DNA from: Planomicrobium sp. CPCC 101110
GTDB lineage: Bacteria; Bacillota; Bacilli; Bacillales_A; Planococcaceae
Length of the DNA stretch: 64,000 bases
Assembly: GCF_007859395.1 (NCBI RefSeq)
Contig: NZ_VOHD01000006.1
Location: forward strand, 434,001-498,000
Reading direction: 5' to 3'
Part shown: positions 18,906 through 28,708 of the stretch, one piece after another
How the letters are laid out: each line of letters opens with the position of its first letter
How positions within the stretch are numbered: the first letter of the stretch is position 1
The notes under the pieces: generated by a model
Databases searched by the model: none
Seen by the model: the letters and a program-made list of their open reading frames with translations, nothing else
Told to the model about the DNA's origin: nothing
Program-made: the position numbers and the translations under genes

Positions 18906-19355
18906 TCAAAGCATCTCAATCAGGCGCTGTTTTAAAATTTCCCGGTGCTCGGTGTCCCGGCAAATGATCAAGCATGTATCGTCTCCACAGATCGTCCCCA
19001 AAATCTCTTCCCATCCGAGATGGTCGATCAATGATCCTATGGCGTGGGCGTTCCCCGGCAGCGTTTTCATCACCAAAAAGTGGCTTGCTCCGTCAATGCT
19101 GACAAATGCGTCTGTCAGTGCCCGGTGCAGCTTCTGCATGGGATTGAACCGCTGGTCCGCAGGCAAACTGTATTTATAGCGCCCATCCTGAAGCGGCACT
19201 TTCACTAGATGAAGCTCTTTTATGTCACGCGAGACGGTCGCTTGTGTCACTGCATAACCTGATGCTTTCAACAGGTCCACCAAATCGTCTTGTGTTTCGA
19301 TTTCCTGGTTCGAGATCAAATCTCTAATCTTTATATGACGCTGCCCTTTGTTCAT
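18906..19355 (-). CDS. argR: Arginine repressor ArgR/AhrC
   Basis: Arginine-responsive hexameric regulator of arginine synthesis and catabolism. 149 residues: winged helix (1-70, with [16 protein letters not shown]) and C-terminal oligomerisation/arginine-binding domain containing [17 protein letters not shown] start with AAGGAGG upstream. An ARG-box-like operator overlaps its promoter region, indicating autorepression. Upstream neighbour tlyA ends in a terminator, so argR-recN-spo0A is likely one unit. Confidence 0.96.
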   Translation of the reverse strand: MNKGQRHIKIRDLISNQEIETQDDLVDLLKASGYAVTQATVSRDIKELHLVKVPLQDGRYKYSLPADQRFNPMQKLHRALTDAFVSIDGASHFLVMKTLPGNAHAIGSLIDHLGWEEILGTICGDDTCLIICRDTEHREILKQRLIEML

Positions 19356-19368
19356 CGGGACCTCCTTG

Positions 19369-19386
19369 GATGAATAAATATTCTAT
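19369..19386. promoter_or_regulatory. ARG box upstream of argR
   Basis: GATGAATAAATATTCTAT contains TGAAT-AAAT-ATTC, a near-perfect match to the ArgR operator half-site arrangement, 14 bases from the argR start codon. Suggests autoregulation. Confidence 0.65.
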
Positions 19387-19424
19387 ATCCTTAATATCGT
19401 ACCTTTAAATCACCTTAAAAACAA

Positions 19425-19452
19425 GAAAACACATCCCAAAAAGGGATGCGTT
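19425..19452 (-). terminator. Terminator of the xseA-tlyA operon
   Basis: Stem CATCCC/GGGATG extended by A/T pairs, loop of five T on the minus strand, then T-rich sequence. It begins immediately after the tlyA stop. Confidence 0.8.
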
Positions 19453-20274
19453 TTACAACTTTTCGTGTGCCGTTTTTACCACATCATCAACGTCCGCTTC
19501 CGCTACTGCCTGTATTTCATTATCCTCTCCTGCGGATTGCAAGTGAAACAGGAATTCAATATTGCCTTCGCCGCCGGTTATCGGCGAGAAAGACATGTTC
19601 TTCACATGAAACCCTGCCTCCACCGCAAACTGCCCCACCTTCAATAAAACAGCGCGATGGACTTTCGGGTCCCGGACGATGCCTTTCTTGCCGACATGTT
19701 CACGCCCGGCTTCGAATTGGGGCTTTACGAGGGCGATAACATCGCCGCCCGGCACAAGAATCCCTTTCAATACAGGCAAAATGATTTTCAGCGAAATAAA
19801 CGACACATCAATAGTCGCAAACTCAGGAAGGCCCTGCTCGAAATCTTCCGGTTTGGAATGGCGGAAATTGGTGCGTTCCATGACTGTCACACGCTCGTCC
19901 TGCCGGATTTTCCACGCAAGCTGGTTGTATCCTACATCAAGCGCATAGCAGTGCTTCGCCCCGTTTTGAAGTGCACAATCCGTAAAACCGCCCGTAGAAG
20001 AACCGATATCAAGCATCAATTTCCCTTCGACGGACAAGTCGAATTCAGCCAGCGCTTTTTCGAGCTTCAGCCCGCCGCGGCTGACATATTTCAAGTCATT
20101 GCCCTTCATTTGAAGCGGCGCATCTTCCGGAATCTTCTCCCCGGGCCGGTCCATCCGTTCTTCGTTCGAATAGATGATGCCGGCCATGATCGCCCGCTTC
20201 GCTTTTTCACGCGTCTCACAGATTCCCCGTTCCACCAACAAGACATCCACGCGCTCTTTTTTCGGTTTGCTCAT
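19453..20274 (-). CDS. tlyA: TlyA family rRNA (cytidine-2'-O)-methyltransferase
   Basis: S4-domain plus FtsJ-like methyltransferase, the YqxC/haemolysin-A family. 273 residues: S4 RNA-binding domain (about 6-65, [20 protein letters not shown]) and a Rossmann SAM-binding domain with [19 protein letters not shown], a catalytic Lys/Asp framework, and [18 protein letters not shown]. In mycobacteria the homologue methylates 16S and 23S rRNA; the substrate in this organism is inferred. Its ATG overlaps the dxs stop (ATGA), as in B. subtilis. Confidence 0.93.
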   Translation of the reverse strand: MSKPKKERVDVLLVERGICETREKAKRAIMAGIIYSNEERMDRPGEKIPEDAPLQMKGNDLKYVSRGGLKLEKALAEFDLSVEGKLMLDIGSSTGGFTDCALQNGAKHCYALDVGYNQLAWKIRQDERVTVMERTNFRHSKPEDFEQGLPEFATIDVSFISLKIILPVLKGILVPGGDVIALVKPQFEAGREHVGKKGIVRDPKVHRAVLLKVGQFAVEAGFHVKNMSFSPITGGEGNIEFLFHLQSAGEDNEIQAVAEADVDDVVKTAHEKL

Positions 20275-22181
20275 AGTACTTTAAATCCCGCTTTTGTCTG
20301 GATTTGGACATGCTTTTGGACTCTTCTTACAACTTCGTCGCTATTCAAATGAATTTCGTCCATCAATTCGGCCACGTCTCCGTGCTCGATAAATTCATCC
20401 GGAATTCCCAAACGGTCAATAATCGCATCTTGATGACCGGCTTCTTGCGCAAATTCCATAACCGCGCTGCCGAATCCGCCTTGCAGTACCGCTTCTTCAA
20501 TCGTGACCACCGGCACGCCGCGCCCGAAAATGCCATGAAGCATCGCCGTGTCCATCGGCTTGATGAAGCGGGCATTGACCACTTCTGCATTGATGCCTTG
20601 TTCTTCCAATTCCGCCGCTGCTTGAAGCGCCATCGGAATTGTTGTGCCGAACGTCAAAATGACTGCATCAGCGCCCGGTTTCAGAACTTCCCACGAACCG
20701 ATCGGCAAAACCTGCAATTCGCTGTCCATCGGCACGCCTAAGCCGTTTCCACGCGGGTAGCGAAGCGCAATCGGACCATCGTTGTACTCGATTGCCGTTT
20801 TGACCATATGCTGCCCTTCGTTTTCATCTTTCGGCATCATGATGACCATGTTCGGCAAGTGGCGCAAGAAGGCGATATCGAAAACGCCTTGGTGCGTCTC
20901 CCCGTCTGCACCGACCAAACCGGAACGGTCGATTCCGATAAAGACATTCAAGTTCTGGCGGCAAATGTCATGGAGCACCTGGTCATAGGCACGCTGTAAA
21001 AACGTCGAATATATCGCCAGAAACGGTTTCATGTCCTGCGTCGCAAGGCCGGCCGCCATCGTTGTAGCGTGCTGCTCTGCGATTCCGACATCAAACATGC
21101 GTTCCGGAAACTCGGAAGCGAAGCCTTCGAGTTTCGAGCCGACCGGCATGGCCGGAGTGATAGCCACGATACGCTCGTCTGTACGGGCCAGTTTTCTTAC
21201 TGTTTCTGCGACAAGACCGCTCCAAGACGGGGCTTTCGTGGCTGATTTCACCAAATCGCCGGTTTCCGTTTTATAAGGTCCCGTTCCGTGCCAAGTGCCA
21301 ATCACATCCTGCTCGGCAGGCAAGAACCCTTTCCCTTTTTTGGTCAGCACATGCAAAAGGACAGGCCCTTCCACCTTTTTCGCATAACGAAGGTTTTCTT
21401 CCAGCTCTTCCAGGTTATGCCCGTCAATCGGCCCCAAATACGTAAAGCCGAGCTCCTCAAAAAAGACGCCGGACACCAGCAAATACTTCAAGCTGTCTTT
21501 GACGCGTTCAGCGGTTGAGGCAAGTTTGCCGCCCACAGCCGGAATTTTTTTCATCAAATATTCCAAGTCGTCTTTGGCTTTGTTGTATTTCCCGGCAGTC
21601 CGCAGCCTTCCCAGCACGTTGTGCAGAGCTCCGACATTCGGCGCGATCGACATTTCATTGTCATTGAGGATGACGATCATATTTGTCTGCTCATGGCCGA
21701 TATGATTCAGCGCTTCAAGCGCCATTCCGCCTGTCAAAGCCCCGTCTCCGATAATCGGAATAACGTGATTTTCGGCTTTTTTGATATCCCGCGCCGCAGC
21801 CATGCCCATTGCCGCAGACAGCGAAGTGGAGCTATGGCCGGTTTCCCAGACATCATGCTCGCTTTCATTGCGTTTCGGGAATCCGCATAATCCTTTGAAC
21901 TGGCGCAAAGTGTCGAATTGCCCTGCTCTGCCTGTCAGTATTTTATGTACGTAGGATTGGTGCCCCACATCCCAAATCAGTTTGTCCGCCGGGCTGTCAA
22001 ATACCTTATGCAAAGCAATCGTCAATTCCACGACACCCAGATTCGGACCGATATGGCCGCCTGTTCTTGATAAATTTTCTATTAAAAATCTCCGGATATC
22101 TTCACTTAATCGAACGAGCTGCTTATTGTCCAGCTCTTTTAAGAAAGATGGATTGGTAATCGTATGAAGATCCATAGCCAT
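20271..22181 (-). CDS. dxs: 1-deoxy-D-xylulose-5-phosphate synthase
   Basis: First enzyme of the MEP isoprenoid pathway, condensing pyruvate and glyceraldehyde-3-phosphate with thiamine diphosphate. About 636 residues. The TPP motif [19 protein letters not shown], the [13 protein letters not shown] segment, and the pyrimidine-domain [15 protein letters not shown] are visible. Three in-frame starts lie close together (GTG 22184, ATG 22181, ATG 22175) behind AAAGGAG; I chose 22181, but 22175 would match family N-termini equally well. With ispA here and ispG at 59 kb, the window encodes three isoprenoid steps. Confidence 0.95.
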   Translation of the reverse strand: MAMDLHTITNPSFLKELDNKQLVRLSEDIRRFLIENLSRTGGHIGPNLGVVELTIALHKVFDSPADKLIWDVGHQSYVHKILTGRAGQFDTLRQFKGLCGFPKRNESEHDVWETGHSSTSLSAAMGMAAARDIKKAENHVIPIIGDGALTGGMALEALNHIGHEQTNMIVILNDNEMSIAPNVGALHNVLGRLRTAGKYNKAKDDLEYLMKKIPAVGGKLASTAERVKDSLKYLLVSGVFFEELGFTYLGPIDGHNLEELEENLRYAKKVEGPVLLHVLTKKGKGFLPAEQDVIGTWHGTGPYKTETGDLVKSATKAPSWSGLVAETVRKLARTDERIVAITPAMPVGSKLEGFASEFPERMFDVGIAEQHATTMAAGLATQDMKPFLAIYSTFLQRAYDQVLHDICRQNLNVFIGIDRSGLVGADGETHQGVFDIAFLRHLPNMVIMMPKDENEGQHMVKTAIEYNDGPIALRYPRGNGLGVPMDSELQVLPIGSWEVLKPGADAVILTFGTTIPMALQAAAELEEQGINAEVVNARFIKPMDTAMLHGIFGRGVPVVTIEEAVLQGGFGSAVMEFAQEAGHQDAIIDRLGIPDEFIEHGDVAELMDEIHLNSDEVVRRVQKHVQIQTKAGFKVL

Positions 22182-22267
22182 CACTCTCCTTTTTCTAAAT
22201 TTTTCCGTAAATTGCCTGTTCTCATTATATCAATAGATGGAGAATGCACAAACTGGAGCTTCACAAA

Positions 22268-23146
22268 TCAGTTTTTTCTTTGGACAATCAATTCTGTCAG
22301 TTCCCGAAGCAAGGACAGTTCCCCGTTCAATGAGTCGATGGCTTTCAGCGCTTCTGCTGCATGGTATTCCAGCTTTTCTTTTGCTTTCGGCAAAGTCAAA
22401 AGGCTAGGATACGTGCTTTTTTCACTGGATTCATCTTTTCCGGCCGTTTTTCCAAGTTCTTCTGAAGTGCCGGTAACATCCAGAATATCATCCTGTATCT
22501 GGAAAGCGAGGCCGAGGTGTTCGCCAAAACGGCTAAGCGCCACAATTTCTTCCGCAGAAGCCTGCGCCAAAATAGCACCCGCCAAAATACTGTATGTCAA
22601 AAGGGCGCCGGTTTTCAAGCGATGGACCTGTTCCAATTCTTCAAGCGTCAGTTTTTTCTCTTCCCCTTCAATATCGAGGACTTGGCCTCCGACCATGCCT
22701 TCAGCCCCTGAAGAAACGCTCATCAAATCGATCAGGCGGATTTTATCGCCGCTGGAAACATGCTCCAGGCGTGCGACGACCCCAAAGCTATATGTCAGCA
22801 ATGCGTCGCCCGCGAGGATTGCCAGCGCCTCGCCGTAGACCACATGATTGGTAGGCATACCGCGCCTTAGATCATCGTCATCCATGCTCGGAAGGTCGTC
22901 ATGGATCAGTGAATATGTGTGGATCATTTCGATTGCCGCCGCCACTTTCAAGGCGTCGGGGTGCTGGACTCCGAATTCCTCGATGACAGCCAGCAGCAGA
23001 ATCGGCCGGATTCGTTTGCCCCCTGCCTGCAAGGAATAATTCATCGCTTCTTTCAGCGACTGCGGAATAGCAAGCGAAGCTATCAATGAAGTCATCTCGT
23101 TTTGGATTAACGGTTCATAATGCTTTCGGAATTGGCTTAAATTCAT
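22268..23146 (-). CDS. ispA: Farnesyl/geranyl diphosphate synthase
   Basis: Trans-prenyltransferase making C15 farnesyl diphosphate for undecaprenyl, menaquinone and related lipids. 292 residues, all helical. The first Asp-rich motif is DDLPSMDDDDLRRG and the second is QIQDDILDVTG; the N-terminal GGKRIRPILL binds pyrophosphate. The two residues after the first motif and the small residues before it are typical of short-chain synthases, so a C15 product is likely. ATG overlaps the xseB stop (ATGA). Confidence 0.95.
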   Translation of the reverse strand: MNLSQFRKHYEPLIQNEMTSLIASLAIPQSLKEAMNYSLQAGGKRIRPILLLAVIEEFGVQHPDALKVAAAIEMIHTYSLIHDDLPSMDDDDLRRGMPTNHVVYGEALAILAGDALLTYSFGVVARLEHVSSGDKIRLIDLMSVSSGAEGMVGGQVLDIEGEEKKLTLEELEQVHRLKTGALLTYSILAGAILAQASAEEIVALSRFGEHLGLAFQIQDDILDVTGTSEELGKTAGKDESSEKSTYPSLLTLPKAKEKLEYHAAEALKAIDSLNGELSLLRELTELIVQRKN

Positions 23147-23379
23147 TTGGATGTCCCGTCCTTTTCGATGTCCACTGGCATTTCTTTGCCATCATTCATC
23201 ATTGTGACAAGCTGTTTTTCAGCATTCTGCAATTTATCATGGCACACTTTGGAAAGTTCCATGCCTTTTTGATAAAGCGTCAATGCCTGCTCGAGCGGCA
23301 CATCGCCTTGCTCCAACTGGCGAACAATTTCCTCAAGTTGTTCCATTGCTTCATTGAACATGATTTCTTTTTCTGCCAT
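23143..23379 (-). CDS. xseB: Exodeoxyribonuclease VII small subunit
   Basis: Small helical subunit needed for XseA stability and activity. 78 residues from the chosen ATG (23379), which has AAAGGAG upstream; the frame continues another 16 codons into xseA, but without a ribosome site. Conserved pattern FNEAMEQLEEIVRQLEQGD then PLEQALTLYQKGMEL. It begins two bases after the xseA stop and overlaps ispA. Confidence 0.93.
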   Translation of the reverse strand: MAEKEIMFNEAMEQLEEIVRQLEQGDVPLEQALTLYQKGMELSKVCHDKLQNAEKQLVTMMNDGKEMPVDIEKDGTSK

Positions 23380-23380
23380 C

Positions 23381-24733
23381 TTAAGAATCTCCTTTATTCG
23401 TTGGGATCGTGCTTTCCACTTGGGCATTTACCGTGCCGTCCATCATCGATATAGCGATGCGGTCGCCTGTTTCCACTTGCGAAATGCTTTTCACGACCAC
23501 GCCGTCTTTATAGGGAATCGAATAGCCGCGGTCCATGATCTTGAGTGGGCTTAAGGCATCCAATGTACGCATCGCCGAAGCGAGCTGCTGGGCGCTGTTT
23601 TTCAAGCTGCGCTCCATTCCCTGGTCCAAGCGCCGGGACAAATTCTCGATGTCCATTTCGGATTGTTTGATGCGCTTTATCGGCACCCGGTTTTGCAGTT
23701 GGTTGTCCAAGTTGGAATGGCGTTCTTTTGAACGGTTCAGCTGCTGGAGAATTTCGCGCTGAAGCGAATCTGTCGCCCTCTCGACCCGCTCAATGAACGG
23801 CCGGTACAACCGGTCCGGATACGCGAGCGGCAGCGAAGAAGTCAACCGCGCCAGCGCCGCCTTGTCTTTGGAAATCGTATTGGCGATTGTCCGGTACATG
23901 CCCGAACGATAGCCCAATACGCGGTCCAGCAGTTCCGTCTTGCTGGGCACTGCCAGCTCTGCTGCAGCTGTCGGCGTCGCCGCCCTCAAATCCGAAACGA
24001 AATCCGCGATGGTCGTGTCCGTTTCATGGCCTATCGCTGAAATTATCGGGATTCGCGACCCGAAAATGGCGCGTGCTACGCTTTCTTCGTTGAATGCCCA
24101 TAAATCTTCGATCGATCCGCCGCCGCGGCCGACAATCATGACATCAAAATCCGATTGGTTTGCCGATTGAATCGACCTGACGATGGAAGGCGCAGCGCCT
24201 GTCCCTTGCACAAGCGTCGGATACAAAACAACTTTTGCAAGCGGATAGCGGCGGTTCAAAGTGATGATAATATCGCGCACTGCGGCACCAGTTTGGGCTG
24301 TGACCACCGCAATTTTTTTCGGAAACCGCGGAAAGCTCTTTTTGTGCGCCGCACTGAACAAACCTTCTTTGCCCAATTTTTCTTTCAGCTGCTCGAACGC
24401 CAAATAATAGTCGCCGATTCCGTCCGACTGCATCGATTGGGCATACAATTGGTACTGACCCGATGCCTCATACACTGTGACGTCTCCGCGGATCAACACG
24501 GTCATTCCGCTTTCTGGCTTGAACTTGACCGCTCGTGCATTGGCCGCGAACATGACGGCCGGAAGCCGCGCAGAGTTGTCTTTCAATGTAAAGTAAATAT
24601 GGCCGCTCGTATGGATTTTCACGTTCGACAGTTCGCCTTTAACGTAAACATCCCTTAGATGGGGATCTGCGTCAAATTTCTTTTTTATGTATTTCGTCAG
24701 CGCCTTGACGCTTAAGTATGGGTCGGTCGACAA
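23381..24733 (-). CDS. xseA: Exodeoxyribonuclease VII large subunit
   Basis: Catalytic subunit of the single-strand exonuclease. 450 residues from the TTG at 24733. N-terminal OB fold (YVKGELSNVKIHTSGHIYFT), catalytic core with VIVGRGGGSIEDLWAFNEE and SAIGHETDTTIADFVSD, and a long C-terminal coiled coil (270-400). I prefer the TTG (AGGGG eight bases upstream, N-terminus matching the family) to the ATG at 24775, because that ATG falls in the loop of the folD terminator and has no good ribosome site. Confidence 0.9.
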   Translation of the reverse strand: MSTDPYLSVKALTKYIKKKFDADPHLRDVYVKGELSNVKIHTSGHIYFTLKDNSARLPAVMFAANARAVKFKPESGMTVLIRGDVTVYEASGQYQLYAQSMQSDGIGDYYLAFEQLKEKLGKEGLFSAAHKKSFPRFPKKIAVVTAQTGAAVRDIIITLNRRYPLAKVVLYPTLVQGTGAAPSIVRSIQSANQSDFDVMIVGRGGGSIEDLWAFNEESVARAIFGSRIPIISAIGHETDTTIADFVSDLRAATPTAAAELAVPSKTELLDRVLGYRSGMYRTIANTISKDKAALARLTSSLPLAYPDRLYRPFIERVERATDSLQREILQQLNRSKERHSNLDNQLQNRVPIKRIKQSEMDIENLSRRLDQGMERSLKNSAQQLASAMRTLDALSPLKIMDRGYSIPYKDGVVVKSISQVETGDRIAISMMDGTVNAQVESTIPTNKGDS

Positions 24734-24752
24734 AATTTCAACCCCTATCTCG

Positions 24753-24788
24753 GAAATTAAAAAGCTGTCTTTCATCCGAAAAACAGCT
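24753..24788 (-). terminator. Terminator of folD
   Basis: AGCTGT (24788-24783) pairs with ACAGCT (24768-24763) around a 14-base loop, followed on the minus strand by TTTTTAATTT. A short stem, moderate confidence. The loop contains the upstream candidate ATG of xseA. Confidence 0.65.
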
Positions 24789-24803
24789 CTTTTTCTATTT
24801 ATT

Positions 24804-25679
24804 TTACATGGTTCTTCCGTTTTTGTCTTTTGTCACGCCATTTTCAGCCGATTGGACCGTATTTTCCATCAGCATGGCGATTGTCATCGGTCCGACTCCG
24901 CCTGGCACTGGTGTTACATAGGAAGCTTTCTCGACAACATCTTCAAAATCCACGTCTCCGCACAATTTGCCGTTTTCATCGCGGTTCATGCCGACATCGA
25001 TTACAACAGAACCGGGTTTGATGTGTTTGGAAGTCAGGAATTTCGCAACCCCGATCGCCACGATCAGAATGTCCGCTTGTTTGGTGTAATAAACCAAATC
25101 CTTCGTTTTCGAATGGGTATACGTGACGGTTGCATTTTTTTGCAGCAGCATTTGGCCGACAGGTTTGCCGACGATGTTGCTTCTGCCGATAACGACAACA
25201 TGCTGGCCTGCCGGATCGATTGCGTAATGGTCTAGCAGCTTGATGATGCCGTTAGGGGTGCAAGGCAAAAAGGCTTCCCGGCCGATCATCATATTTCCGA
25301 CCGACACCGGGTGGAAGCCGTCCACATCTTTTTGTGGATCGATCGCCATAATCACGCTGAATTCATCGATATGGGCGGGCAGCGGCAACTGCACCAATAT
25401 CCCGTGGATTTCAGGGTCGTTGTTCAGCTTATCGATTGTTGCCAACAGCTCCGCTTCGGTCAGGTCATCCGGAAATTGAAGCAAATCTGACCGCATACCA
25501 AGCGCTTCGCATGTTTTTTGCTTGTTTTTCACATATGTATGAGAGGCTGAATTGTCTCCGATCAGCACCACGGCAAGACCTGGCACTACCCCTTGAGCTT
25601 TGAGTTTTTCTACACGCACTTGAACTTGGTCTTTAATTTTTTGGCTTACTGCTTTTCCATCAATGAGTTTCGCAGTCAC
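24804..25679 (-). CDS. folD: Bifunctional methylenetetrahydrofolate dehydrogenase/cyclohydrolase
   Basis: Interconverts 5,10-methylene-THF, methenyl-THF and 10-formyl-THF with NADP. 291 residues. The signature YVKNKQKTCEALGM holds the catalytic Lys, QLPLPAHIDE the conserved substrate loop, VVIGRSNIVGKPVGQML the nucleotide-binding strand, and VTPVPGGVGPMTIAMLMENT the C-terminal signature. GTG start with GGAGG upstream. It follows nusB by 15 bases and probably shares its transcript. Confidence 0.97.
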   Translation of the reverse strand: MTAKLIDGKAVSQKIKDQVQVRVEKLKAQGVVPGLAVVLIGDNSASHTYVKNKQKTCEALGMRSDLLQFPDDLTEAELLATIDKLNNDPEIHGILVQLPLPAHIDEFSVIMAIDPQKDVDGFHPVSVGNMMIGREAFLPCTPNGIIKLLDHYAIDPAGQHVVVIGRSNIVGKPVGQMLLQKNATVTYTHSKTKDLVYYTKQADILIVAIGVAKFLTSKHIKPGSVVIDVGMNRDENGKLCGDVDFEDVVEKASYVTPVPGGVGPMTIAMLMENTVQSAENGVTKDKNGRTM

Positions 25680-25694
25680 AATTATTCCTCCAAA

Positions 25695-26084
25695 TCAATT
25701 TTCTTGTTCATCGGTAAACTTTGACAAGACACCATTCACAAAGCGGCTGGATTTTTCGTCGCCGAACGTTTTGCTGAGTTCAATCGCTTCGTTCATGATG
25801 ACCCGGGACGGCGCATCTTCCATGAAGCTCAATTCAAACACAGCCATTCTAAGGATGGTCCGCTCAATTTTCGGCAACCTCTCAAGCGACCAATTTTCCA
25901 GATGGCCTTTCAGTTTTTCATCAATCGCCGATTTGTTGGAATGGGTCCCTTGAACCAGCAGATCATAAAAATTATCGCGCTCGCCTGCCATCACATGCTC
26001 AACCGCTTCATCGATTGTCAATTCCGTTCCTTCTAATTGAAATAAGGTTTGGAGCGCCTTTTCTCTTGCTTCATGTCGTTTCAT
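25695..26084 (-). CDS. nusB: Transcription antitermination factor NusB
   Basis: All-helical RNA-binding protein that, with NusE, joins the rRNA antitermination complex. 129 residues. N-terminal RHEAREKALQTLFQLE binds boxA RNA; the C-terminal part RTILRMAVFELSFMEDAPSRVIMNEAIELSKTFG is the family signature (here in two parts: ILRMAVFEL and NEAIELSKTFGDEKS). ATG start. The upstream yqhY terminator implies its own promoter in the 217-base gap. Confidence 0.95.
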   Translation of the reverse strand: MKRHEAREKALQTLFQLEGTELTIDEAVEHVMAGERDNFYDLLVQGTHSNKSAIDEKLKGHLENWSLERLPKIERTILRMAVFELSFMEDAPSRVIMNEAIELSKTFGDEKSSRFVNGVLSKFTDEQEN

Positions 26085-26170
26085 ATCTATTTCGGTCTCC
26101 TTTTTGGGCTAATTACCCCTCATTATACAGGTAATCCTTCCGAACTTCCATGTTTGAAATAGTCTGAAAA

Positions 26171-26204
26171 GAAAACTGTCCGAAGCTCCGTTCGGACAGT
26201 TTTC
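26171..26204. terminator. Perfect hairpin upstream of nusB
   Basis: 14-base perfect stem (26171-26184 with 26191-26204), six-base loop. On the minus strand it lies after the yqhY terminator with only a short T/C-rich tail, so it may be a second terminator or a leader structure for nusB. Confidence 0.55.
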
Positions 26205-26245
26205 TTTGCGGCGAAGCAGCGGAGCGATGCAGCAAAATCTGGCAC

Positions 26246-26297
26246 AGAAAACAAAAAGCTGCCCAATAAGCCGGCGCACAGCCAGCTTGGACAGCTT
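26246..26297 (-). terminator. Terminator of accB-accC-yqhY
   Basis: Long stem (26256-26297) just after the yqhY stop: an 11-base outer helix AAGCTGTCCAA/TTGGGCAGCTT, a three-base bulge, then GCTGGC/GCCGGC. A T-rich tail follows. Confidence 0.85.
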
Positions 26298-26301
26298 GTC
26301 G

Positions 26302-26700
26302 TTATTCGGTTGGGTGCTGCGTTTCAAATTGCACTCCCGTGATGTGGACATTCACTTCCTGCGTTTGGAGCGAAGTCATGTTCAAAAGTGTTTGGCGAAC
26401 CTGTTCCTGGATTTTCAAAGCAGTTTGCGGAATCGACACGCCATAGTTGACGACGCAGTAAATGTCGATGGCCAAACCATCTCCCGCCAGTTCAGTTTTC
26501 ACGCCTTTGCCGTGCACTTTCTTCCCTAAACGTTCTGCCACTCCTGAAGTGAAATTGCCTCGCATGCTGGCAACACCTTCGATATCAGACGCCGCAATGC
26601 TCGCGATAATTTCCAAAACTTCAGGGGCGACCTGGATATTTCCCAAATCTTGCGCGCCTTTTGGTTTCATTTGCACATAAGATACTGTTTTTTCAGCCAT
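26302..26700 (-). CDS. yqhY: Asp23/DUF322 family protein YqhY
   Basis: 132 residues of the Asp23/Gls24 alkaline-shock-like family; pattern GNIQVAPEVLEIIASIAASDIEGV followed by VAERLGKKVHGKGVK (each a separate part of the family core) and a C-terminal VNVHITGV. In B. subtilis YqhY is co-encoded with accB-accC and its loss is known to be tolerated only with mutations lowering acetyl-CoA carboxylase activity, so it is probably a modulator of that enzyme. Gene order here is the same. ATG start 26700. Confidence 0.9.
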   Translation of the reverse strand: MAEKTVSYVQMKPKGAQDLGNIQVAPEVLEIIASIAASDIEGVASMRGNFTSGVAERLGKKVHGKGVKTELAGDGLAIDIYCVVNYGVSIPQTALKIQEQVRQTLLNMTSLQTQEVNVHITGVQFETQHPTE

Positions 26701-26719
26701 TTGGTCAATTCCTTTCTTG

Positions 26720-28069
26720 TCAGGATCCTAGCACATCATATTTCTCAAGGAATTTCGTGTTGAAATCACCTGATTTGAACACTTCATGATCCATCAATTT
26801 CGAATGGAACGGGATGGTCGTATGCACCCCTTCAATCAGAAATTCATCAAGCGCGCGCTTCATTTTCGCAACGGCTTCCTCGCGCGTATCCGCGAAAGTG
26901 ATCAGCTTCGCCACCATGGAATCATAATATGGCGGAATGCTGTAGCCTGGATACATCGCTGAATCGACGCGCACTCCCATACCGCCCGGCGGCAAATAGA
27001 TATTGACTCTGCCGGCTGAAGGCATGAAATTCTTTGCAGGGTTTTCGGCGTTGATCCGGCATTCGATGGACCAACCCTTGAATGTGACATCTTCTTGCTT
27101 GTACGCAAGCGTCTCGCCTGATGCCACTCTCAACTGCTGCTGGATCAAGTCGATGCCCGTAATCATTTCAGTTACCGGATGTTCCACCTGGATGCGGGTA
27201 TTCATTTCCATGAAATAGAATTTCTGATTGGCAACATCAAAGATGAACTCTACAGTCCCAGCTCCACGGTAATTGACCGCAAGCGCCGCTTTCACAGCCG
27301 CATCGCCCATTTGGGCACGGATTTCAGGGGTCAAGGCGGGAGATGGCGCTTCTTCGACAAGCTTCTGCATCCGGCGCTGAATAGAGCAGTCGCGCTCACC
27401 CAGGTGGATGGCGTTTCCGTGCGAATCAGCCAATACCTGGATTTCAACGTGGCGGAAGTCTTCGATGAATTTTTCGATGTAAACGCCAGGATTGCCGAAA
27501 GCGGCAGCCGCTTCTTTTTGCGTCATTTGAAGGCCTTTGACAAAGTCTTCGCGGGTTCTTGCTACACGTATTCCTTTGCCCCCGCCTCCGGCTGTCGCTT
27601 TGATGATTACCGGAAAACCGATTTGCTCAGCGATTTCCAAGCCTTCTTTTTCATTTGCGACAATGCCTGTCGAACCTGGAACGACAGGAACGCCGGCTTC
27701 CCGCATCGTTTCCCGGGCGACATCTTTTGTTCCCATGCTTGAAATGGCGGCTGATGTCGGTCCGATGAACATGATGCCTACCGCTTCGCAAAGTTCCGCA
27801 AAACTGGCGTTTTCCGCTAAAAAGCCATAGCCCGGATGGATGCCATCGCAATTTGTCAATTTTGCCACACTGATGATATTGGAAAAGTTCAGATAGCTGT
27901 CTTTTGAAAGTTTTGGACCGATGCAGTAAGCCTCATCGGCCAGTTGGACGTGGAGAGCTTCACGATCGGCTTCCGAATAAACGGCAACCGTCTCTATATC
28001 CATTTCTTTACATGCCCGGATGATCCGGACAGCGATTTCTCCGCGGTTCGCAATTAATACTTTTTTCAT
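26720..28069 (-). CDS. accC: Biotin carboxylase subunit of acetyl-CoA carboxylase
   Basis: ATP-dependent carboxylation of biotin on AccB, the first half-reaction of malonyl-CoA synthesis. 449 residues, standard length. N-terminal [23 protein letters not shown]-grasp glycine loop [14 protein letters not shown], catalytic [18 protein letters not shown] and YDSMVAKLI near the C-terminus. ATG start. Second gene of accB-accC-yqhY. Confidence 0.97.
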   Translation of the reverse strand: MKKVLIANRGEIAVRIIRACKEMDIETVAVYSEADREALHVQLADEAYCIGPKLSKDSYLNFSNIISVAKLTNCDGIHPGYGFLAENASFAELCEAVGIMFIGPTSAAISSMGTKDVARETMREAGVPVVPGSTGIVANEKEGLEIAEQIGFPVIIKATAGGGGKGIRVARTREDFVKGLQMTQKEAAAAFGNPGVYIEKFIEDFRHVEIQVLADSHGNAIHLGERDCSIQRRMQKLVEEAPSPALTPEIRAQMGDAAVKAALAVNYRGAGTVEFIFDVANQKFYFMEMNTRIQVEHPVTEMITGIDLIQQQLRVASGETLAYKQEDVTFKGWSIECRINAENPAKNFMPSAGRVNIYLPPGGMGVRVDSAMYPGYSIPPYYDSMVAKLITFADTREEAVAKMKRALDEFLIEGVHTTIPFHSKLMDHEVFKSGDFNTKFLEKYDVLGS

Positions 28070-28082
28070 CGTCGGCTCCTCC

Positions 28083-28583
28083 TCAGTTGGTTTTTACAAG
28101 GAATAGAGGCTGGCCGTATTCGACAAGCTGACCGTCTTTAACGAGGATTTCAGCAATTTCCCCATCCACTTCCGCTTCGATTTCATTGAACAGTTTCATG
28201 GCTTCGACAATGCAAACCACTTGGTCCGCTCTGACTTTTGTGCCGGGCTGGACATAAGCCGGCTCTTCAGGAGAAGGCGATTGGTAGAAAGTCCCTACCA
28301 TCGGAGAAAGAATCGGATGCAAGTTTTTGTCGTTGTTTTCTGGAAGCTCTGGAACTTCTTCCGATACCAGCTCTTCCGCTTTTGGAGTAGACGCCGGCAC
28401 AGCTGATACCGGTGCAGGAGTTGCAGGAGCGGCTGGTGCTGCAGGCTGCACAGCGGATGCGCCGTTTACAATCGCACCATTCTTTTTCAGTTTCACTTTC
28501 GTTCCTTCAGACTCATATGTGAACTCGTCGATTGAAGAGCTGTCCACTAATTTAATAATTTCACGTATTTCTTGTATTTTCAA
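28083..28583 (-). CDS. accB: Biotin carboxyl carrier protein of acetyl-CoA carboxylase
   Basis: Carries carboxybiotin between AccC and the carboxyltransferase. 166 residues: an N-terminal helical region ([17 protein letters not shown]), a central Ala/Pro linker (about 48-78), and a C-terminal biotinyl domain with the biotinylated Lys130 in [13 protein letters not shown]. First gene of the operon. It lies 125 bases from efp; in spore formers the spoIIIA cluster sits in that gap. Confidence 0.97.
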   Translation of the reverse strand: MKIQEIREIIKLVDSSSIDEFTYESEGTKVKLKKNGAIVNGASAVQPAAPAAPATPAPVSAVPASTPKAEELVSEEVPELPENNDKNLHPILSPMVGTFYQSPSPEEPAYVQPGTKVRADQVVCIVEAMKLFNEIEAEVDGEIAEILVKDGQLVEYGQPLFLVKTN

Positions 28584-28671
28584 ATTGTCCTACTCTCCTT
28601 TATGTATATAATTTTGGTCTATTCCATTCTAGACGTTTTTGGTTTTTTTTGAAATAGCCTGTCCCATATTT

Positions 28672-28698
28672 AAAAAAGGCCCCCTTGTTGCAGAGGCC
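28672..28698 (-). terminator. Terminator of efp
   Basis: Seven-base stem (28698-28692 with 28684-28678, two G-U pairs), seven-base loop and six T on the minus strand. Ten bases after the efp stop. Confidence 0.75.
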
Positions 28699-28708
28699 AT
28701 TTTCATGA

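Noticed and set aside
26109-26351. 80-codon minus-strand frame between nusB and yqhY
   Set aside because: Runs through two hairpins and into yqhY in another frame, no ribosome site.
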